A program made the translations under genes and the position numbers. The notes below the pieces were generated by a model. That model was not told where the DNA came from. It saw only the letters and a program-made list of their open reading frames with translations, and searched no databases. Shown here piece after piece: positions 1 through 12,410 of a stretch of 64,000 nt of DNA (positions within the stretch are counted from its first letter, which is position 1; each line of letters starts with the position of its first letter). Where the stretch lies: contig OX442316.1 in NCBI GenBank assembly GCA_949358305.1, positions 7,564,001-7,628,000 on the forward strand, given 5' to 3'. The DNA is from Strigamia acuminata (Eukaryota; Arthropoda; Chilopoda; Geophilomorpha; Linotaeniidae).

Positions 1-3000
1 GAATTATGATACTTGTCAAAAAGAGTCCAACAAAGTAATATTCCGCCTCAAACGGCAAAAACATGGTAGGAAGAAATGATGAATGATTGAGAAAAGATAA
101 AATAAGTTAAAAATTCGAATGCAATTTTATTAGAATACTTTCTTTATAGCCGAAAAATTGAGATTTATATATTTACATTTGCCTTACGCAATTGTTTATT
201 TTATCCAATGACAACGCGTGCTCATTCCAAAGATAAATCTAATCACTTTTACAATAACAAAAAAATTACGCTGTCTCCATAAAACCTCATCTCCGCGATT
301 CATTACTTTTAATTAACTTAATATTATACTACACTTTGCGAAACGAGGTAACGCATGCGCAAGGCATGCACGTGCTTTGATTGCGGCTAAATCCTGATTG
401 ACGCCACGTGCTCCTGCTTATTTAACTTGACGCGTGGTCTGAGTGGATTAGGGCTGAAAATTAAGTTTAATAGGAGTGTGATCGAGTAGCAGGAATGGCA
501 CATTTGGCAACTAATCTGTCGGTGGACGCGTGGCCTTCATTAAAAGTGGCTACCAGGAGAATAGGATAAAAAAAAAATGGAGCCCCTCCTTCCCTTACCA
601 ATCTCCCCATCCCCTAGTCGACGACACCCACTCACAGGAGGTTTGCGGTACTGGGGTTCTAGGGTTAACGGGTTTGGCGCGCGTCGTCCGTTGTGAACTG
701 ATCTATCGGTGACCCCGCGCTTGGGTGGGCAATCTGGATAAAAGCCTCCGCACTACCATTATATAGACGCGGAGATAAAAGGAAAATTGACAAACGCTTG
801 TTGCCTTCCCCCATTTTCCCACAGACGTTTACATCCCCCATTCCAATCATTTGGGTTGCTCGATGATGGATGAAAATAATGTAAAGAGTGTGTTGTTCAC
901 TTACTCGACTACAAGTATCCATAATTGTTTATGTTTCCATGTTTTTGCTTCAGTTTTGTGGATTAAATTCGAGTTTAAACAGTTTACAGTTGCTAAAATG
1001 AGTTTTTGATGTTGTTTTGTGGAGATTGTTTTTTTTAAAAAAAATGATAATAATTTTTTTTCCAGTTGGAATATGTTGAAATGAATTTATTTCAGTTGGA
1101 CATAGATTTAGAAGGCTTCAAACCTCGTCAACCAATGTTGACAGACGTGAAGAAGATTCAATTCTGAGTCCCTGTATGTTCAGCGGGAAAGCCCTCCCCT
1201 AATCCTCATTGCGCAGGATTTAACGACCCTTTGAGAATTATTCGCCTTGTTATGTGCCGTCGTGCTTTTGTCAAAAGATTTAAATCGAGTAATAGGTGTA
1301 TGTTGCCTTCAACTTTTTTTTTTGTTGCCTTCAATATTTTTTTGCGTTCAAAATTGAATAAAATGACATTGTCATGTGAGACAAAGGATTATTAAAAAAA
1401 AAAAAAGATGGATAACGATGGTGTGGAATTGATTTTTTTTTAACACGTCGTGCATTTAAATCTCAATATTTTGCTCTCTTTTTATTTCTTTCCCTTAAAC
1501 TTAGAAATAGTATTGCGAGGGAGGAGAAAAAAGATATAAAAATAAAACAATGGCTGTAAGAAACGAAGAAAGAAATATAAATTTTACCTTTAGATTTTTT
1601 TATTCTTTATTTTCATCCACATTGAAACATTTCTTTATCCAAATGGATTGCCCGTGCAGCGCTACCCTCAGACAAACACATGAAACACTCGACCTCTATG
1701 CTAATGCAGTGAAGCCGATTTGTGCATAAGAAAAGAGGGCCTTGAGTCGAAAGAGAAAAAAAATTGCTCTTTTTATTGACGCCCGTGCTGATGCTAGGCT
1801 TTGATTGGAGGCTAAACTCGAATCTCCCCGTGAGGGCGAAAGCCGGACGAACGCAGGAATCACTTTGTACTTAATTGCATTTCCTCCAGTTGAGAGTGCG
1901 TGAGTATTTTATCACGTGAAACGCGACGATTTCTGTGCCGAGAACACTCTTATCATGATTCTTCCATCGTCATGCAAATGTGAGGTGGTATAACCAGACT
2001 CACAAAGCGTTCTAAATCCATTCTGAAATGTTTTCTTTCGAAGAAAAGCGCGCACGGTATACACATCTTTAAAGCACCATAGCTTTGCAAACTAAAATAC
2101 AAAAACAAAACAAATTAAATTAAATTGTGCGAAAAATCTGAAAATCAATTTGTAATTTATAAATATCACATACCCGGAGAAATAAGATTATTCCAACAAA
2201 ATGAAAAAGGGAAAAAAATTCTAATTTTGCATCATCAAGAATCCATTAAATATAAATTTCATCGCTATGTTTAATGCAATTAAAATGACTTCAGACTTAG
2301 ATTAATTTTTAAAACGAGTCATAAACGAGAGTCGAAGATAGCAGAGGCGAAGACGAGAAACGTTTCTTTTTCCTTATTTATTTTTTTTTTCATATTTTTT
2401 TCCCCCATTTCTTCTATTTTTATTTATAATTTATTTTTTTTCACTTAACGCGTCATCCTAATCGCGCTTAGCTTTGTCGTCGTCGATTTTGGCCAATCAT
2501 CTATTCAGCCAACGTAAAAAGCTAACGATGGGCCGCAGCTGCTTGGGACCAGATTGCCCGACCGACGCCCCTTAATACCTTCTCCGCCCACGCCTCGCGC
2601 CTCGTTTTCAACCCACCCTTTCCGTCAAGCAAAAAGGATAAGATTAAACAAGCCATCTCGCTCAGATCCTTGTTTCAAATCTCATTATTAAAACAGGCAT
2701 CCTCGTTTCCATAATTGGCATTGCGGATTTTTTTCCAACCAATTTTTTTCTTCTTTCTTTTCCTTCCTTCCTTCCGTTGCGTTGTTTATTTTTTTTATTT
2801 CTTCTTTCTCGCGTCTGCAACGTCTTTATCCCGATCGAAATTTGCAATCATCTTGATGGCAAACGGCACGTGACGACTCGGGTAATGGGCTTCCATTTTC
2901 ACGTCGTCCAATCCAATCGAGATGTTTTTAAATATTAGATGTAAGTTATACCTGTAAAGAAATAAGTTTTAATTTGTTAGAGAGAGAAAAAAAATGGTTA

Positions 3001-6000
3001 ATATCTTAAAGTAAACTTGCACTCGAGTGATAAGTAGCCCATTTCATGTAATTTAGCAATTTATCTTGTAATAAAAATATCAAAGGGTACTTGAAGACTC
3101 GTTTAATTATTTCAAAATGGCACACCTGTTGTTAATTCCTGAAATTTTATAATTTAGATAATAAGTTAGGGTGGATTTAAAGAAGGCATATTATGAATCA
3201 CATAGTTCTTGAAAACGCGTTTTAAACCAAGTTATTTATTATCGCGTTGCTCCTTCATTACTCATAAGCACACTTATTAAACGCCAGTTATCACTGGCGG
3301 GCATCTGTTGCCTCTGTAGGTTTAATTTCCACCCAGCAAACTACGCAACGAGGGTCAGGTGGTCACTTGCCCACGTGACCCTTGATGGTGAAGGCTCTGT
3401 TTTGAGTTTTATCGGGTCGAAACGTGCATTTAATTAATCCTCTTGTCCTATTAATTCCTTTCGTGCTCAACTCATCTAATCGGTGTCATAAATAATCGCC
3501 ACGTCCATGATAATAATGATGAACGCTAATTAGTATCCGTGCAATGACGCAATGATCCATTTGGCCAAATGTAAACTATTCTGCTATCAAAAATTACATC
3601 TGTTAATTGTCACATTATCGAAATCGACTTCAATTTTTAAACGCGCATCAGTTGCGTGCTCGTGCTCGTGCATTTGTTTTCTTTCTTCGATTTTCAAAAA
3701 CTAATGTCTTTCTTTCTTTCTTTTTTTCAAACTTTAATTTTTCAACTAATGTTCAAAGTCTTCATTTCCAATTTATCACAGGATCGTGCGGAGAGCTAAT
3801 GATCGTTTCTAAGTAGCAAACAAAAATGATTTGATTATATCAGCGAAGGAAAATTGGGTCGATCAGGCGGTCGCTTCAATGAAGTGGGACATTTTTTCCG
3901 CGCATGAAAACCTCTCTTCTTTCCCTTTTTCGTGCCCCATTTGCATGGATATTGACAAGAAGGGGAGTGGGGAGGTTTGAGGTAATTGGTGGGTAATGGA
4001 TCTGCCTCGTAATTATGAGATAATGTCGTTTCCCTTGTTCTGCTCACATACCAATTCCTCGTCAAAGCCAAACTTGTCGGCGCCCACTCAACCAATCACT
4101 TGCGCTTCGATTAACCCAAAGAGTCTCGCGAGCAAATGCACGCCCCGTCGCCTCTATGTATAAAGAGAATTTTTGAAAAGCTCCGCCTGATCGTGGGCTG
4201 TATGCGCAGCTCCATTGCCGTGCAGAGAACGCTTTTTTTTCTCCCCTTCCTTATAGAAAGAATGGAATAAAAATTGAATTGTTTAATCAATTTTCTTTAT
4301 AAAAATCACCTAAAAATGTCCATTTTAATAATGCAAATATTGCAAAAACATTTTTTTAGTTGCAAATTCACTTAAACTTTACACGGTTTTATTATTCAAA
4401 GAAAGCGAAATATATTTCTGCTTTTCTCAACAAGATTTCTGCCTATAGCTTATACAATTCAATAACAGGTCAAGAAATGCCAGACTAAATTCTTGTACGG
4501 TTTTGGGTGGGGGCTTGCGCATTTGAATGCGCGTCTCTGCCATTTCAACACAACTCCACCCTTCTACCCTTCTACACTCGAGGGTCTTCGCAAACTCGAA
4601 TCCAAGCGCCTCTGGAGGGGGCCATAAGCATTTCTCATGCAAAATCTGATGCCTCCCCGCGCGTATTTTGATTGCTACTGCATTCGTTCGCTTTTGGACT
4701 ATTTTTTTTATTAAATTTGTCCAGCTTTAGGGGTTTGAAACGAATTACGTCCCATGGTTGTACGGGTCGGAGAAGGGTGGGGAGAGAGAGAGAGAGAGAG
4801 ACAGATGAAAAAAAAAGTCAGTGAAAGGACATTAAAGTAGAACGCGAGCCAGATTGTGTGTATAGTGAATACTCGAGTTTATGTAGCACCCGTGTTTATA
4901 TTTAGAAAATTTATTTACGTTTAAATTACAAGGTTGTTGTGTTATTTATTACTTTCCGTAAGTGTTTAATTATAATTTGGTCTTTACTTATTTGTTTGCA
5001 ATGAACAGCTGCGCGACTTAACTACATTTTAATTCCTTTCTATAATCTTATCATCCACTCAGTAAATGCTTAATGATTTTTTTGTTGTCGTTGGTTACAC
5101 CTAACTCCATATTTGTAAGTCACAACATGATAAACGACAAGTTTTAATAATTTATACATTTCAAGGATTTGTACTCGAGATTAGATTTTTTTGCCTAATG
5201 CGCTCGTAATTCGCCAATATAGTGATGCGTGGAGGGATGTGCGCACGCGCTGCTGAATGCCTGATGGCTTGAGAATAGCATATAAACATATCAATCAGTG
5301 GGAGTTAAACCCACCTCATTGTGCATTGGTGACGAAGTGATGGCAGCATAATTGCATTACACGGTGTTTTTTCTCTTCTTATACATCTGAAGGGAGCGAA
5401 GAGAGCGAGAGATCCTTTTACGATATTGATCCTAAAAGACTAAAATTGCTGAAAAGTCTGAAATAAAAAATAAATAGTTAAATTATCATTTAAAAGAAAG
5501 AAAGAGAAAACTCAAACTCCACTTACTTACATTGAATTTCCGAAAGTTTTTCTTTTTAATTATCACAAATTCGGTCTAAATTACTAGAAAAAAAATTAAT
5601 GTCACAGTCGGAGTAATAAAGTTGTGGAAAATATCTGGAATTACATTTAAAGATAGTTTTTCAAATGTTTAGAAAAATGTGGTGCTGGCGTATGGTCGCA
5701 TCTAAAACTCGTTAGAAGGCGCTTTTGTCGCTGCAGGAGCCGTGTGTCGTCCTCTCTCACAGGGTGTGTGCGAGTGATGGGCCATCAATCACTTTACTGC
5801 AATATTCTATTTGTAAATTTGAAATAAAGTAGACATTAAAAAAAAATGTATATAAAACTGTATTTGGAAACCTTGAGATGAGTAAATGGGATCACATGAT
5901 GTTGTTTTGTAATGAATTCGCAATAACAAGTGTGGAAAGAAATGGCTTTGAATCTACGTTAAATTGAAGGATTGATGAAATCCAAGCGAAAGAAAGAAAT

Positions 6001-7381
6001 GAAAAAGAAAAGAAAAAAAAAAAAAGGAAGAAGGGGGATTGAAAGGTGTAAAAACGTGGTAAAGAAATAAAAAGAAATCTCTTCTACGTCCAATGAGAAA
6101 GAGAGAGAGCCAAATATATATATTCCCGCGCGCGATCTTCTTATTGCCTGCACTCGCTTCGGCTTTTTTCTTCACTGCCTTCATCACGTGTCGGCCTATC
6201 ACGTGCTTTTCATAATATAATAAAATTTTTATGGAAATGTGAGTCGTAAAAACTCACCGCGAATCTCAGCGTATTTGCCTCCGAGAGAAGACAAGGTACA
6301 TTTTCTCCTCTCCCCCATCATTTTTTCTTTCGCCAAAGAAAAAAAAAAAAAAAAAACGTCAGAACTCATTATAACGAAGTGGAAGTGGTATTGAAATAAA
6401 ATTTTAACAACATGTTTTTATATAAAAGTAAAAAAATATAAAAATTTCATTTTTTAGATTAAAAATTGCTGAATTCAATTCAAAAAAACAATAAAACGCT
6501 ATTACATTTATGTATATTTTAACTGTAATAATGTAAATTAGTAGTGTTTGTTATAAAGAGATGAGAAATTTGATGACGTAGCACATTTCGATTATGCGCA
6601 AAATGCTTTCATCTACACTTTCCACGCGGCATACGCATTAATTAAAAGAAAAATTGAAATAAACTTGTTCAAAATTAGTTGAATTCAGACCTCGCATTCG
6701 TATTTAAAATCCAATTTCGTACTATTTTTAACGGCTCGTAATGTTGGTATTGTTAAATTGACTCGGACTCATTATGTCTTCCGAATAATTCGTCCCTAAA
6801 TCCAAAACTAACAAGTGTCACATGTGAAGTCAATGGCGCGGTGTTGGAGGGCAAGAGGTAGGGCTGGCGCACGTGCATTCGAAAATAGGGAGGAGATCAT
6901 CAAAGGCTTTTCTGCGTGAAGAGACTCGCAGCATAGAAAGGAAAAAAGAGCGAGAGAGCTTTCCCGTGCACATATAGAGCCCAAATCCTGAATAGGGTTT
7001 TCTTTAGTTTAGGTCACTTTGGCAGCTTGATCTATTGCCAACTAAACCACACGTGGGATCATTAAGCACCTGGACTGGCCTCCCTTTTTCAAAACACTCT
7101 CCTAATTGTCCTTGTGATATGGGAATCAAATAAAAATCGTTACACAAATTATGCATTGCAATTACAGCACTTTTTTGTTCATCCAATATAAGGTAAACAC
7201 ACAACTTGTGTAAAGAAGTTTGAAAAGTTTGAAAAACTGGAAGCAAAGCGGTTATTTCCTTTTTTCAATTGGGAAAGACTTCTTTAAGGCTGAGGGAGAC
7301 CCATTCTCGAGTTAACTGACCACTAGGTGACAATAAGGTCCTTCATACTCTTTCTCCCCTTCACCTATGATAGCCTGAGGG
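1..7381. other. gene-free AT-rich stretch, left end
   Basis: I see no supportable gene. Open frames are at most about 86 codons, lack family motifs and often start at non-ATG codons. Contents worth naming: a (GA)n run at 4,781-4,801, a run of 18 A at 6,339-6,356, and nine CACGTG hexamers (369, 405, 1,913, 2,867, 3,372, 6,185, 6,200, 6,870, 7,050). The two at 6,185 and 6,200 lie within a repeated ATCACGTG. The stretch lies 3' of the minus-strand Nkx6 gene and may be part of its distal regulatory domain; that is inference from gene order only. Confidence 0.5.
4781..4801. repeat. (GA)n microsatellite
   Basis: An uninterrupted dinucleotide run of about ten GA units in non-coding sequence. On arthropod DNA such tracts can bind GAGA-type factors, but nothing else here supports that. 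Confidence 0.85.
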
Positions 7382-7481
7382 CTACTCCTCCCCTTCTTTG
7401 GCAGACTGCGTGGAGCCGACACTGGCACCTCGCAGTCTGCCGGTTCCGACATTCCCCGAGTACCAAAGAGTAAAGGAGTAG
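7382..7481. repeat. imperfect long hairpin with nested inverted repeats
   Basis: Three inverted-repeat pairs nest: CTACTCCT (7,382-7,389) with AGGAGTAG (7,474-7,481); CTTTGG (7,396-7,401) with CCAAAG (7,463-7,468); and a perfect 11-bp pair GGCAGACTGCG (7,400-7,410) with CGCAGTCTGCC (7,431-7,441). The inner loop is 20 nt. About 21 unpaired nt on one side (7,442-7,462) separate the inner and middle stems; the middle pair shares two G with the inner arm, so not all pairs form fully at once. The one-sided gap does not suit a standard microRNA precursor. It could be a structured RNA, a cruciform or a decayed small element; no function is assigned. Confidence 0.55.
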
Positions 7482-10400
7482 TCGAAAGAAAAAAGAAAAA
7501 GGGGAATTTGCACCTGCAACTAGTTTTGTCACTTCCCTCAAAGAGAGTTGTAAATGAAATTAAAGTGACACCTTCACCACGAGTGTTAAACCAAATTCAA
7601 ACAGTCAAACAATTTTTATTCTCCTGTTTTTAAAAAATAAATAACTTCATTGTAATTGTCGGAGTAGAAACTCCTGGAAACATGTAAAAATCAGAGTTTT
7701 GTCAATTTAAAAATGGCCAGAACCTTTCTAGTTTGCTGTAATAAATGTGTATGAAATTTAAAACGATTACTAAAGTAATTTGACTGCTTTGATTTGGTTC
7801 AGTCTGTTGGCAACACTTCATGAAAGGCGATCACTTTACAGGGTGCCTTTGACTGGCCAGAAGAGTGTCTTTCTGGGTCAGTGCCCCGCTTTTCACTCGT
7901 GTCCCGTGAACAAATGACGAAGGGGATCGCCAAAGTGGATCTCTACAGGCAATGCCAGGAAGAATCTTTTCCTGCCAGGCCCCCAACTGCAATTGGTCAT
8001 GGCTTGTTGCCTGGGAGATTTCACACGCCTTAAGATAGCAGCTGGGATGACAGAAATTTCACTTGAACGTCACCAGTGGAAAGAGAAAAAAAAAGAAGAA
8101 GAAAAAAAATAAAAAGTCCCCTCAAGAGAAAGAGAAAGAAAGAAATGGCTGGCACGAAATTGGTTTCAAACTGGCTTGCTTGCCTCCAAACTGACATTAT
8201 ACAAGAGAACATAACAGTTATGTCACATGTCTACTTATATGTAGGGGAAAATGAAAGGGCTCTGTGTGTCACATGGTATTAAACAAGAAAGAACAGGTTG
8301 GTTTTTTAATCTTAAATCTGCTTCTATATTTTCTTGAAAAGCGTTGTAAATCGCGACTTGTTATTTTGTTTATTTCTATGTGCGTCGAGTTTGATGCTTT
8401 TCCCCGACTGGTTTGCTTAATAAGCTTACTGTCCGTCCGCGAATTATTTCTTTGTTTACGTATTCGTAGTTGACTTCATGACTCTTGAGAAAACTTCATG
8501 ACAATTCCTTTGAGGGTGATTTTGAAAAGAGAAGAATGGCAAAAGCCTATTGAAAAGAAAAGTTTTGGGAAGGGGAAATGTGGGGAAGAAGAGATTGAAG
8601 TCTAGGGTTTAAGGGCGATATAAACGCAGAACTAGGCTATTTTTCTCAACAACTTATATCCGCTAAGTGACCTCACTTTCAAACTGGTCTTCATCTTGAA
8701 GCCCCCGTGCGTGAAATTTGTCAATTCTTCGAGTGCACTCACACCGAGAGGAAGTTGCGCGGCAACCCGGGCAGGTGGAGTGAGGCGAAGGCGAAGGGGG
8801 AAAGGAAAATCGGCCGCTACCCAGGTGATGACAAATTAAAATGCCACGGCGGTGTGAAGGGCATCTTTTTGCGTCTCTGCCACCCCACCCCTGCTTCCCT
8901 TTTGCTCACCTGGAGTCAGCCACAGACCTTTCTCATGTTCTGTTGGGATTATAAATGATGTCAAAGCATAGAAACCCACCTGGGACTATTAAGTCTCTTA
9001 GACGAGCCAACCACAATACCCGCCGGGTCCTTATGTGAAATTGGGTCGGGAGAGGGAATAAACGCCTTAGGGGAGATAATAATATACGGATGCGATGGTA
9101 TTCGAGGTGTGAGAACACATTTTGAGCGAAAATTAAATTATAAACTTAATGATTATGAGTCACGTAGTTGATAACTTGATTACACGCAATCATGTCTGAA
9201 GGAAGGTGAGATAGATGCACCGCCAGACGAATAAACTTTGCGCTATAGTGGCCAATAGAAATGGGGAAGAATAGTGCGTGATGTATACCACACTTGACAA
9301 CTTAGGGGCGCACATTGTCGTCTCTCTTTTCCAACTGAGTCAGAAAATAAATTCTACAGTCGAATTTGATTCGGATAATCTCGTAAGCTGAAAATTCTTG
9401 AAAAACTCTCAGATACTATTGTTGCGTTCAACTTATTTATGGCAACACGAGTTTAAAAGTGATAACTTTACTGTATTGAGTTGCAACTTGGCACTTTTCT
9501 TTCCATTTTTAAAATATTTTAAAATAAAGCACAGAACGTCCGTCCGGCTGAATTTTGAAGGAAAAAAGAGAAGAAAAGTGGAATAGAAAATTATTCGTGT
9601 CGTGCACACGCTTGCGCACTGATATCCATCATCTCGTCCCAATTCATTCCGTGGGTGTTGATGGTGTGCACAGCCGGGGTTGTGCTGACCCTTGAGGCGT
9701 CTGTGTGGTTGGGCGTTCGTTGGGTGTCGGTGCCATCCGCGAAAAGTAGTGAGAGCCACGTGTGGCGAATGGCCTCGTGTCGGGTGGCGTAATGGCAGTA
9801 GGGCTGTCAGAATCCCCCGTGAAAACAATGGAGACAGATCTTCATGCTAATGGGCGTCGCCCAAGAAGGAAAACGAGTGGAGGGTCTCGTGCGCCGCGTG
9901 TTAGCGCCTTGTTACGCATTCAATTTGGACGTGCACAGGTGTGAGTGCTCGTGGCTCAAGATGAAATGTGCTCGTGCATGCAAATGAAAGCACTCTCCAT
10001 CATCCAAACCGATCGTATTCAACATGGACGGCACGATGGACCTCTCCAACAGGCAATTTTCCCTTCCAAACATGAATTGGTCCCAATTCCTACGAGGTTA
10101 GGCTAAAGGTCTTTTTCTTCTTTTTTCTATTCGTTTGCGCCGTCGTTCAATTAAAAACAACAAACACGCGCAACTCGTAAACCGGTAAATTGAAAAGTTT
10201 AAAAATCGAATAACTTGCAACGACAACAACAAAAATAAAAATAAAATGGAATTTGCTTCTGCAAATATTGTGTCTAATAAATGTTATTGATAGTCGTTTC
10301 TCGCACCCTCCCTCAACTGTGAAGAAAAATATTTTAAAACGTGAGAAGGTTGTAGTTAAATTTTTAATTTCTGAATTCATGAATGAAAATATGTAATTTT

Positions 10401-12398
10401 TTACTTGTGTTTTTCTTTTGGTTCGAGGCGCTAACTCAATTTGCATGTACAAGAGTTGCAACTCACACTAATTGAATTCTCGTGACGAAAGAAAGAAAAA
10501 CATGTAAAAAACGACGGGAAAACAGAAAGAATTTAAAAACATTATTATTTTTACTCATATATATCCGCAGAGCGTCAGGTTAAGAAAAAATTTACATTTA
10601 AAGAACGGGGGTAAGGGGAAAATTTTAAATTCAAATAGAACTAGGCGAGCAAGAAGAGTTTTCTACCTATGAATAAAAACAGGTGGCAAAAAAACAGACA
10701 CTGCACCACTATATAATAAAGAAGTAAATGACTTAAAAAATATATACGAACCTCGGGAAAATACTAAATAATTTCCCTCTCTTTACACTACACCCAAACC
10801 AAAATCTAAACTATACAATACATTTTCCAAAGCATTAAGTAAATCGATTTATCATTCAACGTGTTTAATTAATGTGTGAAAGAAGTTTAAGTTTAGAATT
10901 GAATTGTAATGAAGAAGCGACTGTTTGTTATATCAAAAAATTTCTTTTCTTTTCTTTACTTTTTGTCGAGTTGTTTGGGTCTCGTCGCCAGCTGTGGATT
11001 GTGGGTTCCCTCGCCATCCATTCTTAGTGGGTGACAAATTACCAGCTGTAAATCACATTAAAATGAAGTAAAATAGCTTTACAATGGAATCTCGCGGCTA
11101 GAAGCCTGAGAGGGGCGTTGCTTAGAGGGTCGCTTGGATTAATGGATGACTGGCCCGTGAACTGAATAGAAATCCGAGGATAGGCCAAAGAAGGCTTCAA
11201 AAGCTAGGACTGCATGTCAACTCATGTGTTCAAATGCTGAATGAGGCTAGTTTTCAGGCTATGGTTGATGGGAGGTCTTTGCTATATCATAAAGAGAAGC
11301 GATTAAGTTCCCAGCACAATCCTGTAGATCCACTTACGGGTCAAGATAATTGTCGACTCGAAAACAAATCACCCGCTTTGTGTACACTTTACACTCGCGG
11401 GAGAGAGAATTTGCAACAAAACCAGTTCATTCATTACAAGCGACAAATAACCAACGACCGATCAAGGATAATGTAAAACAGCCAACTCCACATACATGTT
11501 TTCGATTAGCCAAATGGAAATCGACAATCCACAATGGTGTCACTTATTAAGTATCATTTTATACAGTTAGAGCCGTTGGTATTCATCGCGCAATGTAGAA
11601 AATTTAGACAAAAAAGATACCAAATCGAATTGATTTTAATCTTAAGCGGATAAAGCAAAAATCTTTTATGGCCGGCCATTAGCTATTTTTTTCCTTCCCT
11701 TTCCCTCTTACACATTTTTTTTATCGCCTCACGGTGTCTATGGTGGTGCTTACAAAATAGCGCGTTATAAGGAGGTGGGTTTTCATTGGACTTTACTCGC
11801 CATCCCCATTTTGGAATGTAAAAGTGCCTCCTGCTGTACCGAGTAATTTGGATGGGATTAAGAGCTCTATTCACGACGATAATGGTTTCGCTTCTTGCTA
11901 TGGAATTTTATTTGAGATTGGGCTAAGGTGCATGGGAAAATAACACTACGCTTTGCTTGCCAGCTGATTCCAATTCAACAGCATGACTCTGATCACGTGA
12001 TAATTGTAAAGAATATGTTTTAAGGTCGACCCAAGTGGAAAATTACGCAGTTTACACGCGTGTATGACAAATGGTTTCCGTTTCATTTATCAATTCCAAT
12101 TACGTAGCGTTAGCCGCAAATTAAAATGATGCAATTTTAACCTCCATTTGCTTCCTTTATAACTAATCTACATTATTAATTGATTGAATTCAGTGTTGAT
12201 TAGTTAACTATTATCTTGAGTATATTGGTATGTCAAAATGGAATGAGGATGAAGTGCGAGTAACTCTTTTATAACCCATTTTTCCTTTTCTGATTTGTGC
12301 GCATGGCAGAAAGGATGTAGAGGGTTGAAGGCAATCCGCTGTATAATTGGCCAATGCGAACTCAATTTTTCGGATCTCTGAACACGACCCGTGACCGT

Positions 12399-12410
12399 GC
12401 TCACGTGAGC
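12399..12410. promoter_or_regulatory. 12-bp palindromic E-box GCTCACGTGAGC
   Basis: A perfect 12-bp palindrome centred on CACGTG. The core is the established binding site of class B bHLH-leucine-zipper dimers (USF, Max, MITF/TFE type). Use in vivo is not shown. Confidence 0.35.

Noticed and set aside
7411..7470. tRNA-like B-box (GGTTCC) near the hairpin
   Set aside because: The motif departs from GGTTCGANNCC and no cloverleaf could be formed around it.
9433..9828. 131-codon minus-strand open frame
   Set aside because: His/Pro/Arg-rich front then Phe-rich end fits translated non-coding DNA; no supporting signals.
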